Part shown: piece after piece, positions 25,285 to 34,268 of the stretch
Numbering within the stretch: the stretch's first letter is position 1
Layout of the letters: every line of letters starts with the position of its first letter
DNA from: Ketobacter alkanivorans
GTDB taxonomy: Bacteria; Pseudomonadota; Gammaproteobacteria; Pseudomonadales; Ketobacteraceae
Reading direction: 5' to 3'
DNA: 64,000 bases
Assembly: GCF_002863865.1 (NCBI RefSeq)
Contig: NZ_CP022684.1
Coordinates: 4,655,990-4,719,989, forward strand
Program-made: the position numbers and the translations under genes
Notes under the pieces: generated by a model
What the model saw: the letters and a program-made list of their open reading frames with translations, nothing else
What the model was told of the DNA's origin: nothing
Databases searched by the model: none

Positions 25285-26160
25285 ATGATTACCGGTAGCC
25301 TGGTTGCACTCGTCACCCCAATGCATGCTGACGGCAGCATTCACTGGGACGCGTTGGCCACATTGATCGACATGCACATTGAGCAGGGCACTAATGGGAT
25401 TGTTGCGGTGGGTACCACCGGCGAATCTGCCACCCTGGACGTGAATGAGCATTGCGCGGTAATCAAATTCACGGTCGAGCGCTCCGCCGGACGCATCCCT
25501 GTGATTGCCGGTACCGGCGCGAACTGTACCCGTGAGGCCATCGAACTGACTGTGGCGGCTAAAAATGCCGGAGCGGATGCCTGCCTGTTGGTGGCGCCTT
25601 ATTACAACAAGCCCACTCAGGAAGGCCTGTATCGGCATCACATGGCCATCGCTGATGCGGTAGAGATACCACAGATACTTTACAATGTTCCTGGCCGTAC
25701 GGTCTGTGACATGCTGCCCGCCACGGTGCAGCGGATCAGTGTTCACCCCAATGTTGTTGCCATCAAAGAGGCCACTGGCAAACTGGATCGCGGTAAAGAG
25801 ATTCTGGATCTGTGTGATTCCGACTTTTTGCTGTATTCCGGCGATGATGCCACTGCCATGGAGCTGATGCTGCTGGGGGCCAAAGGGAATATTTCTGTCA
25901 CGGCGAACGTTGCGCCCAAAGCGATGTCTGAATTGTGTGCGGCTGCCATGGCCGGTGATCGAAGCAAGGCAGAGGCGATTAATGAGCCTTTGATGGGCTT
26001 GCACAACAACCTGTTTCTGGAAGCCAACCCGATTCCTGTGAAGTGGGCATTACAGCAGATGGGCTTGATAGAAGAAGGGATTCGTCTGCCAATGACGCCT
26101 TTCTCCGAGCAGTATCACCAGCCATTGCGGGACGCCATGAAGCAGGCCGGACTCCTGTAA
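25285..26160 (+). CDS. dapA: 4-hydroxy-tetrahydrodipicolinate synthase
   Basis: 291 residues. DapA condenses pyruvate with aspartate semialdehyde, the first committed step to lysine and diaminopimelate. The Schiff-base lysine is K161 (VVAIKEATG), the catalytic tyrosine is Y133 (ILYNVPGRT), and GTTGESATL is the substrate loop. The start MITGSLVALVTPM aligns with the family; a GTG at 25267 is rejected. AGGTGGAG lies 13 bases before the ATG, slightly distant. It begins a run with bamC, an MBL enzyme and purC. Confidence 0.98.
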   Translation: MITGSLVALVTPMHADGSIHWDALATLIDMHIEQGTNGIVAVGTTGESATLDVNEHCAVIKFTVERSAGRIPVIAGTGANCTREAIELTVAAKNAGADACLLVAPYYNKPTQEGLYRHHMAIADAVEIPQILYNVPGRTVCDMLPATVQRISVHPNVVAIKEATGKLDRGKEILDLCDSDFLLYSGDDATAMELMLLGAKGNISVTANVAPKAMSELCAAAMAGDRSKAEAINEPLMGLHNNLFLEANPIPVKWALQQMGLIEEGIRLPMTPFSEQYHQPLRDAMKQAGLL

Positions 26161-26216
26161 CGGCGTCGCCACGGTCACAAGGGTATACCAATAATCGAAT
26201 TTTCCCGGAGTATTCA

Positions 26217-27278
26217 ATGCAAATTCTGCGACCTGCGCTGATGATCACAGCGCTGCTTGCGCTTTCAGGTTGTTCCTATCTGTTCGGTGACAAGGGCCAG
26301 TTCCGCGAGCGTGCTTTGGATTATAAGCAAGCAGAAAGCGTAGCGCCTCTGATGGTTCCGGGCACGATGGACAGCAAACCCATCAAACAGCGTTATCCCA
26401 TTCCCCGCATTGGCCAGGCGGATTTTTTTGAGCCTGAAGAAAGTGATTCTGTGCCGCGACCCCAATCCCTGCTGAATGTTAATGAAGCGGCCGGGCTGGA
26501 GCTGAGGCAGGATGGCGACAAAATGTGGCTGGTGGTAGAGCGCCCACAGGATGACTTGTGGTCTCAATTGACTGAGTTCGCAGCCAGTAATGTTTCCATT
26601 GATCGGTCGGATCGCAACGCAGGTTTGATTGAAACCGGCTGGCTGGCACCGCGACGACTGCCCAGTGAAGAAGGGTTTTGGAAGTCCGTCGGTCGCTTTT
26701 TCAGTTTTGGCGGCGGGGAGCAGCGAGATCGCTTTCAAATCCGCATGGAGCCAGGTAAAGCCGAGGAAACCAGCGTAGTGAGGGTCAATCATCTGCGTCT
26801 GAAAACACCATTACCAGAAACGATTGAGTGGCCACAGGTGCCCGACAACGTTGAGCTGGTAACCATCGTCTATGACGAATTAATGCTGTTTCTGGAGCAG
26901 GGCGGGCGCAAGGCGGGGGCATCGGTATTGTCTCAGGATCTGAAAGTGTTGCCTAAGTACACCATGACCCGAGATGGTAATGGTTACCCGATTCTTGTAA
27001 TTAACTTGGATTTTAATCATGCCTGGTTGTCTGTAGGACAAGCCTTGGCCAAAGCCAAAGTCGGCGTGACGGATCTGGATCGTACCCTTGGCATTTACTA
27101 TCTGTCCGAAAAAGCGACGGTGGTGGAAGATGACGAGGAAGTGGAAAAAGAATTGCAGTTGCGTCTGATCAGCTCGGAAAGCGGTATTCAGGTGGCGGTG
27201 CAGGTGGATGACGATACTTTGGCGCCAGAGCAACAGTCCGCTCGGATACTGAATAGGCTCAGGGAGCGTCTGGAGTAG
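26217..27278 (+). CDS. bamC: Outer membrane assembly lipoprotein BamC
   Basis: 353 residues. The lipobox LSGC puts the lipid on C19. Two helix-grip domains follow the unstructured N-terminal segment (PKRY-like stretch SKPIKQRYPIPRIG) that contacts BamD. BamC is an accessory subunit of the beta-barrel assembly machine. The ATG at 26217 follows CCGGAG and starts the signal sequence; the longer open frame from 26043 would overlap dapA. dapA-bamC adjacency is conserved. Confidence 0.93.
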   Translation: MQILRPALMITALLALSGCSYLFGDKGQFRERALDYKQAESVAPLMVPGTMDSKPIKQRYPIPRIGQADFFEPEESDSVPRPQSLLNVNEAAGLELRQDGDKMWLVVERPQDDLWSQLTEFAASNVSIDRSDRNAGLIETGWLAPRRLPSEEGFWKSVGRFFSFGGGEQRDRFQIRMEPGKAEETSVVRVNHLRLKTPLPETIEWPQVPDNVELVTIVYDELMLFLEQGGRKAGASVLSQDLKVLPKYTMTRDGNGYPILVINLDFNHAWLSVGQALAKAKVGVTDLDRTLGIYYLSEKATVVEDDEEVEKELQLRLISSESGIQVAVQVDDDTLAPEQQSARILNRLRERLE

Positions 27279-28066
27279 TGCGATTTGCCTCCATCGGCAG
27301 TGGCAGTGAGGGTAATGGCACCCTGATCCAGGCTGACGGACAAGGGGCGATTCTGGTGGATTGTGGATTCTCTGCCCGGGAAGCCCTCTCCAGAATGGCC
27401 GGTTACGGATTGGTGGCTGAGGATCTGGCAGGTATTCTGGTTACTCATGAGCATACTGATCATATAAAGGGTGTTGCTCGGCTGGCGAACCGTTGCCGGG
27501 TTCCGGTGTACACAACCTGGGGCACCTGGGCCGCCAAGCTAAACGGCGTGTTGGATGATCAGTTGTTTCGGATGATTACGCCCCACGAGCATTTTCAGCT
27601 AGCGGGTCTGTCGATTCAGCCGGTTGCTGTTCCCCATGATGCACGGGAGCCTTGTCAGTTTGTGTTTGAACGACAGGGTACTCGGCTGGGGGTGCTCAGT
27701 GATGCTGGTAGCGTGACGCCCCATATGATTGAGTGCTATCAGAACTGCGATGCACTGATGCTGGAATGCAATCACGATTTGAAGATGTTGGCCGATGGCC
27801 CGTATCCTGCGTCGTTGAAGCGCCGGGTTGCTGGTCCGCTGGGGCACTTGAATAATCAGCAATCTGCAGACATGCTATCCCAACTGGAGCGGTCGGGTAT
27901 GCAGCATCTGGTGGTGACCCACATCAGTCAGAAAAACAATCACCCGGATCTGGCAGTGGCAGCGTTAATAGAAAGCGGAGCGTGCTGCGAAGAGATCATC
28001 CGGGTAGCAACACAGAATGCAGGCCTGGATTGGATATCAGTGCAGGCTGAAACAGTCACGAATTAG
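27278..28066 (+). CDS. Metallo-beta-lactamase-fold hydrolase (YycJ/WalJ-like)
   Basis: 262 residues starting with GTG at 27278, which shares its first base with the last base of bamC's stop. The zinc motif is H57-E-H59-T-D61-H62 (VTHEHTDHIKG), followed by later ligand regions DAGSVTPHM and ECNHD. The closest named relative by motif is the YycJ/WalJ group of MBL phosphoesterases or exonucleases. The substrate is not known. It is conserved between bamC and purC in related bacteria. Confidence 0.85.
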   Translation: MRFASIGSGSEGNGTLIQADGQGAILVDCGFSAREALSRMAGYGLVAEDLAGILVTHEHTDHIKGVARLANRCRVPVYTTWGTWAAKLNGVLDDQLFRMITPHEHFQLAGLSIQPVAVPHDAREPCQFVFERQGTRLGVLSDAGSVTPHMIECYQNCDALMLECNHDLKMLADGPYPASLKRRVAGPLGHLNNQQSADMLSQLERSGMQHLVVTHISQKNNHPDLAVAALIESGACCEEIIRVATQNAGLDWISVQAETVTN

Positions 28067-28098
28067 ATTAACCTTTATAGAAAGTAGGTGGTTTCACT

Positions 28099-28812
28099 AT
28101 GGAAAAGCGCGAAGAGCTCTACAAGGGCAAAGCAAAATCGGTTTACACGACTGATGACCCCAAATCTTTGATCCTGTTGTTTCGTAATGATACTTCGGCC
28201 TTTGACGGCAAGAAGATTGAGCAACTGGATCGTAAAGGCATGGTGAACAACAAGTTCAATGCCTTCATTATGCAAAAACTGGAAGATGCGGGTATCGAAA
28301 CCCATTTCAATCAGTTGCTGAATGATCAGGAAGCGCTGGTTAAAAACCTGAAAATGATGCCGCTCGAATGTGTAGTGCGCAATATTTCTGCAGGCAGCAT
28401 CTGTCGTCGACTGGGCGTGGAAGAAGGTTTGGATTTGAATCCGCCGACTTTCGAGTTCTTTTTGAAGAACGATGACCTTGGCGATCCCATGGTGAACGAA
28501 TATCACATCAAGAGCTTTGGTTGGGCTGAAAAGGAACACGTTGAGAAGATGAAAGAACTGACGTTTCAGGTGAACGAAGTTCTGAAGCAACTGTTCCTGG
28601 ACGGCGGCATGTTGTTGGTGGATTACAAGTTGGAATTCGGGTTGTACGAAGGCCGTGTGGTGTTGGGCGATGAATTTACACCGGATGGTTGCCGTTTGTG
28701 GGATAAAGAAACCCGTAAAAAGCTGGACAAAGACCGTTTCCGCCAGGGGTTGGGGGATGTGGTTGAATCCTATGAGGAAGTGGGCCTGCGTTTAGGCATG
28801 AAGTTCGATTAA
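28099..28812 (+). CDS. purC: SAICAR synthetase
   Basis: 237 residues. PurC joins aspartate to CAIR in purine synthesis. The start MEKREELYKGKAKSVYTTDD, the RNDTSAFDG nucleotide loop, the signature VRNISAGSICRRLG and LVDYKLEFG are all typical. GTAGGTGG lies about nine bases before the ATG. It ends the dapA-bamC-MBL run at a terminator. Confidence 0.97.
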   Translation: MEKREELYKGKAKSVYTTDDPKSLILLFRNDTSAFDGKKIEQLDRKGMVNNKFNAFIMQKLEDAGIETHFNQLLNDQEALVKNLKMMPLECVVRNISAGSICRRLGVEEGLDLNPPTFEFFLKNDDLGDPMVNEYHIKSFGWAEKEHVEKMKELTFQVNEVLKQLFLDGGMLLVDYKLEFGLYEGRVVLGDEFTPDGCRLWDKETRKKLDKDRFRQGLGDVVESYEEVGLRLGMKFD

Positions 28813-28830
28813 GCCAGAACCTGTTGCCAC

Positions 28831-28866
28831 AAAAAAACCGCAGCTGTAATGGCTGCGGTTTTTTTG
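28831..28866. terminator. Bidirectional terminator between purC and the beta-barrel gene
   Basis: The stem AACCGCAGC (28836-28844) / GCTGCGGTT (28852-28860) has a seven-base loop and is flanked by A-run and T-run, so it can end both converging transcripts. Confidence 0.93.
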
Positions 28867-28891
28867 TTTTTATCGCTGGTGGGTCTTACGT

Positions 28892-29656
28892 TTAAAAATG
28901 GAAGGTAGCAGCAAGATAGGTGCCGTCCAACGTCACATCTGCGTCCAGGTCTTCCACGTCATCCAGTTCCAGAGCCATTTTCCGCATACCGGCTTCCAGG
29001 CCTAACCCAAATGCGAAGGTGTAGCCAACCTTGCCCCACAAGTCATACAGCTGAGCACCGCCGACACCGATCCAGTTACCTTCAACGCCAACGTAGAGGC
29101 CGGTTAAGGGCAGGTCGAACTGGGCTTTGCCGTACAATAGCGGTGCGGTGAAGTCCAACGTTTCCGATGCAGTGCCGGATACCAGAGGGCTGGATGCGCT
29201 TAATTCGCCATCAAATTTGCGCGCCGTTAACCCCAGATCCAGATTCACCCAGTTATCGAGCAGCTCGTAGTAAAAGGTAAAATCGTAATGGCTGACATCG
29301 AAATGGCTGTAGACCGGAGTTCCGGTGGGGAAGGTGATGCCGTCGAAAGTGATATTTTTGGTCAATACACTGCGTGCGCTTTCTTCTATCTCGGAGCGGG
29401 CCACGCGAATGTTGGGTAGAATCGGGATGCCGTGTTCGATGGCTATATACAGGTAATTGCCTGCGTCGCCTTCCAGGCCCAAGTCATCTTCGAAATCGAC
29501 GGCGGTGCCACCGTCTTCCAAATCGGTAAAATCGCCGGACAGGTCATAATCAATACTGCCCCCTCCAACGTAAAGACCGAACAACGTATCGGCATAACTG
29601 AGGTTACTTAAACTGAGCCCCAATCCAACCAGGGTGGCGGTGGCGAGTGATTTCAT
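28892..29656 (-). CDS. TIGR04219-type outer membrane beta-barrel protein
   Basis: 254 residues with a signal peptide (MKSLATATLVGLGLSLSNLSYA) and alternating hydrophobic strands ending in aromatic F (ATFHF), the usual signal for the barrel assembly machine. Pattern and length match the TIGR04219 group of small outer-membrane proteins of unknown role. ATG at 29654-29656 is chosen because GGAG lies six bases upstream; the in-frame ATG at 29668 would overlap that site. The acidic loop near residues 40-60 could bind cations, which is speculative. Confidence 0.82.
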   Translation of the reverse strand: MKSLATATLVGLGLSLSNLSYADTLFGLYVGGGSIDYDLSGDFTDLEDGGTAVDFEDDLGLEGDAGNYLYIAIEHGIPILPNIRVARSEIEESARSVLTKNITFDGITFPTGTPVYSHFDVSHYDFTFYYELLDNWVNLDLGLTARKFDGELSASSPLVSGTASETLDFTAPLLYGKAQFDLPLTGLYVGVEGNWIGVGGAQLYDLWGKVGYTFAFGLGLEAGMRKMALELDDVEDLDADVTLDGTYLAATFHF

Positions 29657-29782
29657 GCGCTGCTCCATACGTAAAATTCCCTTTAATTAAAGCACAACTG
29701 GCTCAAAGGCCAACGAAAGTTGGCCGATATTTCAGTGCTTTGCGACGTCATTCAAGAATATGGCGCTTCCTGGCGCTGGAAT

Positions 29783-30217
29783 TCACTTATATGTACGAGC
29801 CAGCTTATGCAGGCCACCGAGAATCACCTTCTCCAGAGCCGTTTTAACGATCAGGCCACTTAACGGAATAGGCAGCTTGGGTTCGAATTGAATGGTGTAA
29901 TGCAGCTGGGTCTTACCGTTGCTCTCGCTGAACACCATGCGCCCAAGATGGTTTTTCAGCGGGCTGCCTTTGGTGATGGTGTATTCCACCAGTTTGTTGG
30001 GTTCGAACGCGGTTACTGTTTCTTCAAAATCGGCCATGGGGACAGGGGTGATACGGCGCACGGAGCCGATACCGTTCACGCTGCCTTGGCCGTCTTTTAT
30101 TCGCTTCACTTTTGCATTCAGCACTTGGCCCATCGCCTCGTGGTCGGACAGGGTAGCGAAAACCGTTTCTACCGGGGCGTTGAATTCCACATTCATTTGA
30201 ATAAATTGGCTGCTCAT
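29783..30217 (-). CDS. SRPBCC-family protein (polyketide cyclase/START-like)
   Basis: 144 residues of the SRPBCC/Bet v 1 fold, which forms a cavity for hydrophobic ligands. The start MSSQFIQMNVEFNAPVETVF is the family pattern, as is the C-terminal helix VKTALEKVILGGLHKL. The frame extends 16 codons upstream without a better site. It lies 16 bases after the saccharopine-dehydrogenase-like gene and is likely co-transcribed with it, which hints at a shared lipid or ketone substrate. No specific function is assigned. Confidence 0.8.
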   Translation of the reverse strand: MSSQFIQMNVEFNAPVETVFATLSDHEAMGQVLNAKVKRIKDGQGSVNGIGSVRRITPVPMADFEETVTAFEPNKLVEYTITKGSPLKNHLGRMVFSESNGKTQLHYTIQFEPKLPIPLSGLIVKTALEKVILGGLHKLARTYK

Positions 30218-30233
30218 TTGTTTTGAAACTCCA

Positions 30234-31457
30234 TTACAGTGTGCGGAAGGTGATACCGGCGGCATTCAACCGTTCAATGAGCGCTAGACCCATACCGGCA
30301 CCCGGTGTCGTAACGCCGTATTCTTCCGGCAAGTTTTTATCCAGCGCCAGGCACAGGGCAGATTCTGCCAGCATTTTTGCGGTCTCGCCGTAGCCTGGAT
30401 CGCCACCGGCCACCTCAGTCCAGACATGCAGGCCATCTGCTTCGCCGACAAAGTGCACTTTGAACCAGGATTTTTTACGTGTGCTCTCGCTGGGCCCCTG
30501 GCCGGGATCTTTCACCTGCAACAGTTTTTCGCGGCTGTATTTGAACTGAGAAAGCGCAACCAGGCCACCAGCGCCCACCACGCCGCCAATCAGTTTGGGC
30601 AGCTTTTTAACCAGAACATAATGGCCATAGATAAAATCAGGGCCAAATTCCTTGCGGGCAGCAGCAGTGCGTTTTACCACCTGTGGGTCAATGGTGGGGA
30701 AGGGGCAAGCCCAGGCTTTATGGGCACTCAGCCAGAACACTTTGGGCCCCATGACGCGGGTACGGCGGCGATCAGTAGGGCGGGTTTTTTTGTTCTTGTG
30801 CCACTCGCGGCGTTTTTTCTGATATTCCTTGAGGCGAGAGAACTGGGTAATCGCCGAGTGCCAGGTGCCGCCGGAAAAAGTCCCCTTGGCTTCGATAAAG
30901 CCTTCCACTTTCATGGGAGCTTTGCCGCTGCGCTCTTTTCCGATTAGTTTGTTAAGCTCGTGTACCGTGTACAGCGCCCCGAGGTCGTGGGGTATGCTGT
31001 CAAAGCCGCAGCAGTTGATGATCTTGATGTGCTTGGCTGCGGCCTGGTCGTGGTAGTCGTGTTCCAGGCCTTCTACGAATTCAGGCTCGCCAGTGAGATC
31101 AACATAGTGGGTACCGGCTTCTACGCAGGCTCGTACCAGTGGCTCCCCATATTTCAGATAAGGGCCAACGGTGGTGATCACAACTTTCGCTTGGGCGGCC
31201 ATCTTCACCAAGCTGGTGTAATCGTCGGAGTTGGCCTCAATGGTGCCAATATCAGCTTTGCTGTTAAGCGCCATCAGGTCCTGTTTGCAGGCTTCCAGTT
31301 TGCCGCTGTTACGACCGGCAATGGCCAGCTTGATCTTTTTGGAGTGGGCGCACTGTACCAGATATTCTGCAGTGAGCTTGCCGGTAAACCCGGTGGCTCC
31401 GAATACCACAATGTCGAATGGCCGTTCAGAACCTTTGGTTGCGGCTTTGGTGGTCAT
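30234..31457 (-). CDS. Saccharopine-dehydrogenase-like NAD(P)-binding protein
   Basis: 407 residues with an N-terminal Rossmann motif GATGFTGKLTAEYL (about 20-33) and the overall pattern of saccharopine dehydrogenase-like oxidoreductases, a group that includes trans-acting enoyl reductases of lipid synthesis. The conserved NCCGFDSIPHDLG and the central hydrophobic stretch are family features. Saccharopine itself is an unlikely substrate in a bacterium making lysine by DapA. AGGGGAAAAGC precedes the ATG. A paired SRPBCC gene follows. Confidence 0.82.
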   Translation of the reverse strand: MTTKAATKGSERPFDIVVFGATGFTGKLTAEYLVQCAHSKKIKLAIAGRNSGKLEACKQDLMALNSKADIGTIEANSDDYTSLVKMAAQAKVVITTVGPYLKYGEPLVRACVEAGTHYVDLTGEPEFVEGLEHDYHDQAAAKHIKIINCCGFDSIPHDLGALYTVHELNKLIGKERSGKAPMKVEGFIEAKGTFSGGTWHSAITQFSRLKEYQKKRREWHKNKKTRPTDRRRTRVMGPKVFWLSAHKAWACPFPTIDPQVVKRTAAARKEFGPDFIYGHYVLVKKLPKLIGGVVGAGGLVALSQFKYSREKLLQVKDPGQGPSESTRKKSWFKVHFVGEADGLHVWTEVAGGDPGYGETAKMLAESALCLALDKNLPEEYGVTTPGAGMGLALIERLNAAGITFRTL

Positions 31458-31760
31458 GCTTTTCCCCTGTAATCAATTAAAAGCAATAAAAAATTGTGCT
31501 CTAGAGTAAGCTGGATGAATTATGGGTTTCAAGCATTTGGCGGCAGAAATTTGCGATTTATAAGCCAGCACCGAAACAGGCTGCGGGGTGATGTGTAACT
31601 GCTTGAAAATACTGCAATGAGTTGCAATCTATCCGCGGGTACTGGCGTTAAACAGTTGAGCTGAAACAAAACCTGTGACATTGTTGATGGCATGGGTATG
31701 CGTACTGCCCCATAAAGATAAATAACTATGACAGATTTCGTCCAGGGACGAGGAGGGTTT
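31458..31760. other. Intergenic region between divergent genes, no gene seen
   Basis: 303 bases between the oxidoreductase (minus) and the CBS protein (plus). It should hold both promoters. I see no convincing -35/-10 pair, structured RNA or coding frame; an in-frame ATG at 31728 for the CBS gene lacks a ribosome-binding site. Confidence 0.5.
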
Positions 31761-32198
31761 ATGGTTGATAAGTCGGCAGTGGTTCGTGATTGCATGAGTC
31801 GTAAAGTGGTCAGTTTTGATGTCAAGGATGATGTGGGTGACGTAGTTGCAGTGTTGTTGGAAAATAAAATCACCGGTGCCCCGGTGTTGGATGACAACCG
31901 CAATGTAATCGGATTTATCTCAGAGCAGGATTGTATTAAGGAGATGCTCAATACGGCGTTCTATTGTGATCTGACCGCCAACGCCGGTGATGTGATGATC
32001 AAAGACGTGCTAACGGTTGATGTGGATACCTCCATTTCCGAATTAGCAGAACAGCTCACAACCAACAAGCCCAAGGTGTATCCAGTCGTCGAGCAGGGCA
32101 AGCTGGTTGGTATAATCAGTCGCTCTGACGTGCTTCAGGAATTGTATGACGCCAGCGTTCGCTGCCATCATTTGTCCGATAAGAAGACAGCGCTGTAA
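31761..32198 (+). CDS. CBS-domain pair protein
   Basis: 145 residues made of two CBS domains (about 5-65 and 77-133), a module that senses adenine nucleotides such as AMP, ATP or SAM. The motifs VRDCMSRKVVSF, IGFISEQDCIK and VGIISRSDVLQEL mark the two halves. The ATG at 31761 follows GAGGAGG by five bases and is preferred to the ATG at 31728. No catalytic domain is attached, so it probably regulates another protein; the partner is unknown. Confidence 0.88.
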   Translation: MVDKSAVVRDCMSRKVVSFDVKDDVGDVVAVLLENKITGAPVLDDNRNVIGFISEQDCIKEMLNTAFYCDLTANAGDVMIKDVLTVDVDTSISELAEQLTTNKPKVYPVVEQGKLVGIISRSDVLQELYDASVRCHHLSDKKTAL

Positions 32199-32355
32199 GG
32201 CGGCGTTGCGGGCGGCTCAAAGCAGTCGCTCGCCCGTCAGCTTGTTAGTGTAGAGGCCATCTGCCGAGCGCAAACTGGCCGTTGATAGCCCCCTTCGTTT
32301 TGTGATTTCCGAAAATGGCGGCATAATTTCCACTGATTCCGCTCAAAGTGACATT

Positions 32356-33420
32356 ATGACCGCCGCTATTCATATCAAGTCCTCCCCACTTCGCTGGTCC
32401 CTGGGGCCTAAAGCAAAACACCATATTCAGCAAAACGGCTTCAGCGCTGATGACATCGGTCTGATGATTGGAGCATCCGGCGGCCCCAAATGGTTGGTGC
32501 TAGCAGGGTTGGATCGGGCGCTGTTCGGCGCTTTTATGCCCTCCCGCCAGAAGCCGCTGGTGACTTTGGCATCCAGTATTGGTACTTGGCGCTTTGCCTG
32601 TATGGCGCAGAAGCAGCCTTTGGTAGCGCTGGATCGATTTCTGGAGGCTTATCTGGCGCAGAGCTATCCTGACAAGGTAACAGTGCAGGACGTGTCTCGG
32701 GTGCTGGATGAAGTGCTTGGGCATTTGCTGGGGGAAACCGGGGCAGAAGAAATACTGTCCCATCCTGTGTATCGAAACCATATCGTAACGATCCGCAGTG
32801 GTGGCACGTTGAGGTCGGATCACAAGCTGGCGCTGGCGGCGGGGTTGTCTGCGACATTCCTCGCCAATCTGATGGGGCGTGCGCGTCTGGGAATGTTGTG
32901 CGAGCGGGCGGTGTTTGGTGACTCGCGTGAGCAGATGTTGCAGTTCAGCGATCCACTGCCGACCCGCCACATCGCCCTAAGTACCGCAAATATGGAGCTG
33001 GCATTGCGCGCCTCCGGTGCGGTGCCTCTGGTGCTGGCGGGGGTCAGCAATATACCTGGAGCCCCTGCAGGGGTGTATCGTGATGGCGGGATCACCGATT
33101 ACCATTTCGACCAATCCGTTAGCCCCGGCGATGGGCTGGTGTTCTATCCGCACTTCTATGATCACTGCGTTCCCGGTTGGTTTGATAAGGGGTTAAAGGG
33201 TCGACATTTGTCGGCGCAACACTGGGATAGTCTGGTGATGGTGTCACCGTCTTCCGAGTTTGTTGGCAAACTGCCCGGTGGCAAGATCCCTGATCGCAAG
33301 GATTTCTTTTCCATGGATAATGCACGGCGCCTGGCGCTATGGCAGAAAACGGTGGCTGAGTCTGAGCGCCTGGGGGACGCCTTTTTAGAGGCCGTTGAAA
33401 AGCAGCAGTGGAGCTTTTGA
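32356..33420 (+). CDS. Patatin-like phospholipase family protein
   Basis: 354 residues. The oxyanion-hole stretch is GASGGPKW (39-46), a Ser in the nucleophile position is S74 (LASSIGTW, an altered GxSxG with Ala first), and the dyad Asp is in DGGITDYHFD. Together they suggest a patatin-fold acyl hydrolase acting on lipids. No signal peptide is evident. The ATG at 32356 is preferred to the GTG at 32302, but neither has a strong ribosome-binding site. A methyltransferase-like gene follows immediately. Confidence 0.75.
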   Translation: MTAAIHIKSSPLRWSLGPKAKHHIQQNGFSADDIGLMIGASGGPKWLVLAGLDRALFGAFMPSRQKPLVTLASSIGTWRFACMAQKQPLVALDRFLEAYLAQSYPDKVTVQDVSRVLDEVLGHLLGETGAEEILSHPVYRNHIVTIRSGGTLRSDHKLALAAGLSATFLANLMGRARLGMLCERAVFGDSREQMLQFSDPLPTRHIALSTANMELALRASGAVPLVLAGVSNIPGAPAGVYRDGGITDYHFDQSVSPGDGLVFYPHFYDHCVPGWFDKGLKGRHLSAQHWDSLVMVSPSSEFVGKLPGGKIPDRKDFFSMDNARRLALWQKTVAESERLGDAFLEAVEKQQWSF

Positions 33421-33422
33421 GG

Positions 33423-34091
33423 GTGGCTGCGGCGGATGTTGCGGGCGACTTACCCTTTGTCCTATCCGGGGTTCACGTCGAGCCGCGCCAGCTGCCCATT
33501 GCCCCAGAAATAACGCTCCACCTGATGCGGGATGATTTTCCTAAGGAAAGCTTGGGGCAGGCTGATGCAGCTCGCTTGATGAATGCGCCGCCCTACTGGG
33601 CTTTTTGTTGGGGCGCAGGACAGGCTTTGGCGCGCTGGATACTGGATAACCCGCAGGCAGTTCGGGGCCGCAATGTGGTGGATTTTGGTGCCGGGTCCGG
33701 GGTGGCCGGTATCTCTGCTGGCAGAGCCGGTGCTGCTCAGGTGAGCTGTGTCGACATCGATAGTGATGCGCTTGCTGCATGCGCAAAGAACAGCCAGATC
33801 AACAATGTGTGTGTCCAGCTGGCATCAGAATTTTGTCCCGGAGAGAGGTCTCTACTGCTGGCGGCGGACATTTGTTACCAGGAGCAAGGCTTCGTTGGTG
33901 TCATTGAACACATGCGGTCCGGTGGCGATGTGATCGTGGCTGAATCGCGCTTGCGGGATCTTTCAGAACGCTTCCCAAAATTAACAAAAGTGGGTGAATA
34001 CCGAGTCCGTACATTTCCTGACCTGGATGAGTCTGAAAACTATGACGCAGTGCACATTTATTGTACTTATCAGTTATCAAAAAAGCCTTAA
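33423..34091 (+). CDS. Class I methyltransferase, ETF-beta lysine methyltransferase-like
   Basis: 222 residues with SAM motif I VVDFGAGSGVAGISAGRAGA and the acidic post-I motif SCVDIDSD. AADICYQEQ resembles the GDxCYE signature of the METTL20/ETF-beta lysine methyltransferase group, which modifies the electron-transfer flavoprotein. PrmA-type ribosomal protein methyltransferase is the main alternative. Starts at GTG 33408, TTG 33417 or GTG 33423 are all possible; GGAG at 33409-33412 favours 33423. The ETF genes themselves are not in this window. Confidence 0.7.
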   Translation: MAAADVAGDLPFVLSGVHVEPRQLPIAPEITLHLMRDDFPKESLGQADAARLMNAPPYWAFCWGAGQALARWILDNPQAVRGRNVVDFGAGSGVAGISAGRAGAAQVSCVDIDSDALAACAKNSQINNVCVQLASEFCPGERSLLLAADICYQEQGFVGVIEHMRSGGDVIVAESRLRDLSERFPKLTKVGEYRVRTFPDLDESENYDAVHIYCTYQLSKKP

Positions 34092-34268
34092 AATTCGGGC
34101 CGTTACAAAGGTCAACAATTCTTCACACAATCGCCAACGGATGTCCACGTAGTAATGAGCATTGCTTTGCTATATTGCAGAGCATAACGATTAAATTTCA
34201 TACCTTAATCCAATTCACTTTATGTATGTTTTCAGACCAGACCCGTTTGATCGTCGGAGATTTTACGA

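Noticed and set aside
25222..26004. 260-residue minus-strand frame opposite dapA
   Set aside because: The dapA frame has all catalytic residues; the antisense frame shows no family pattern.
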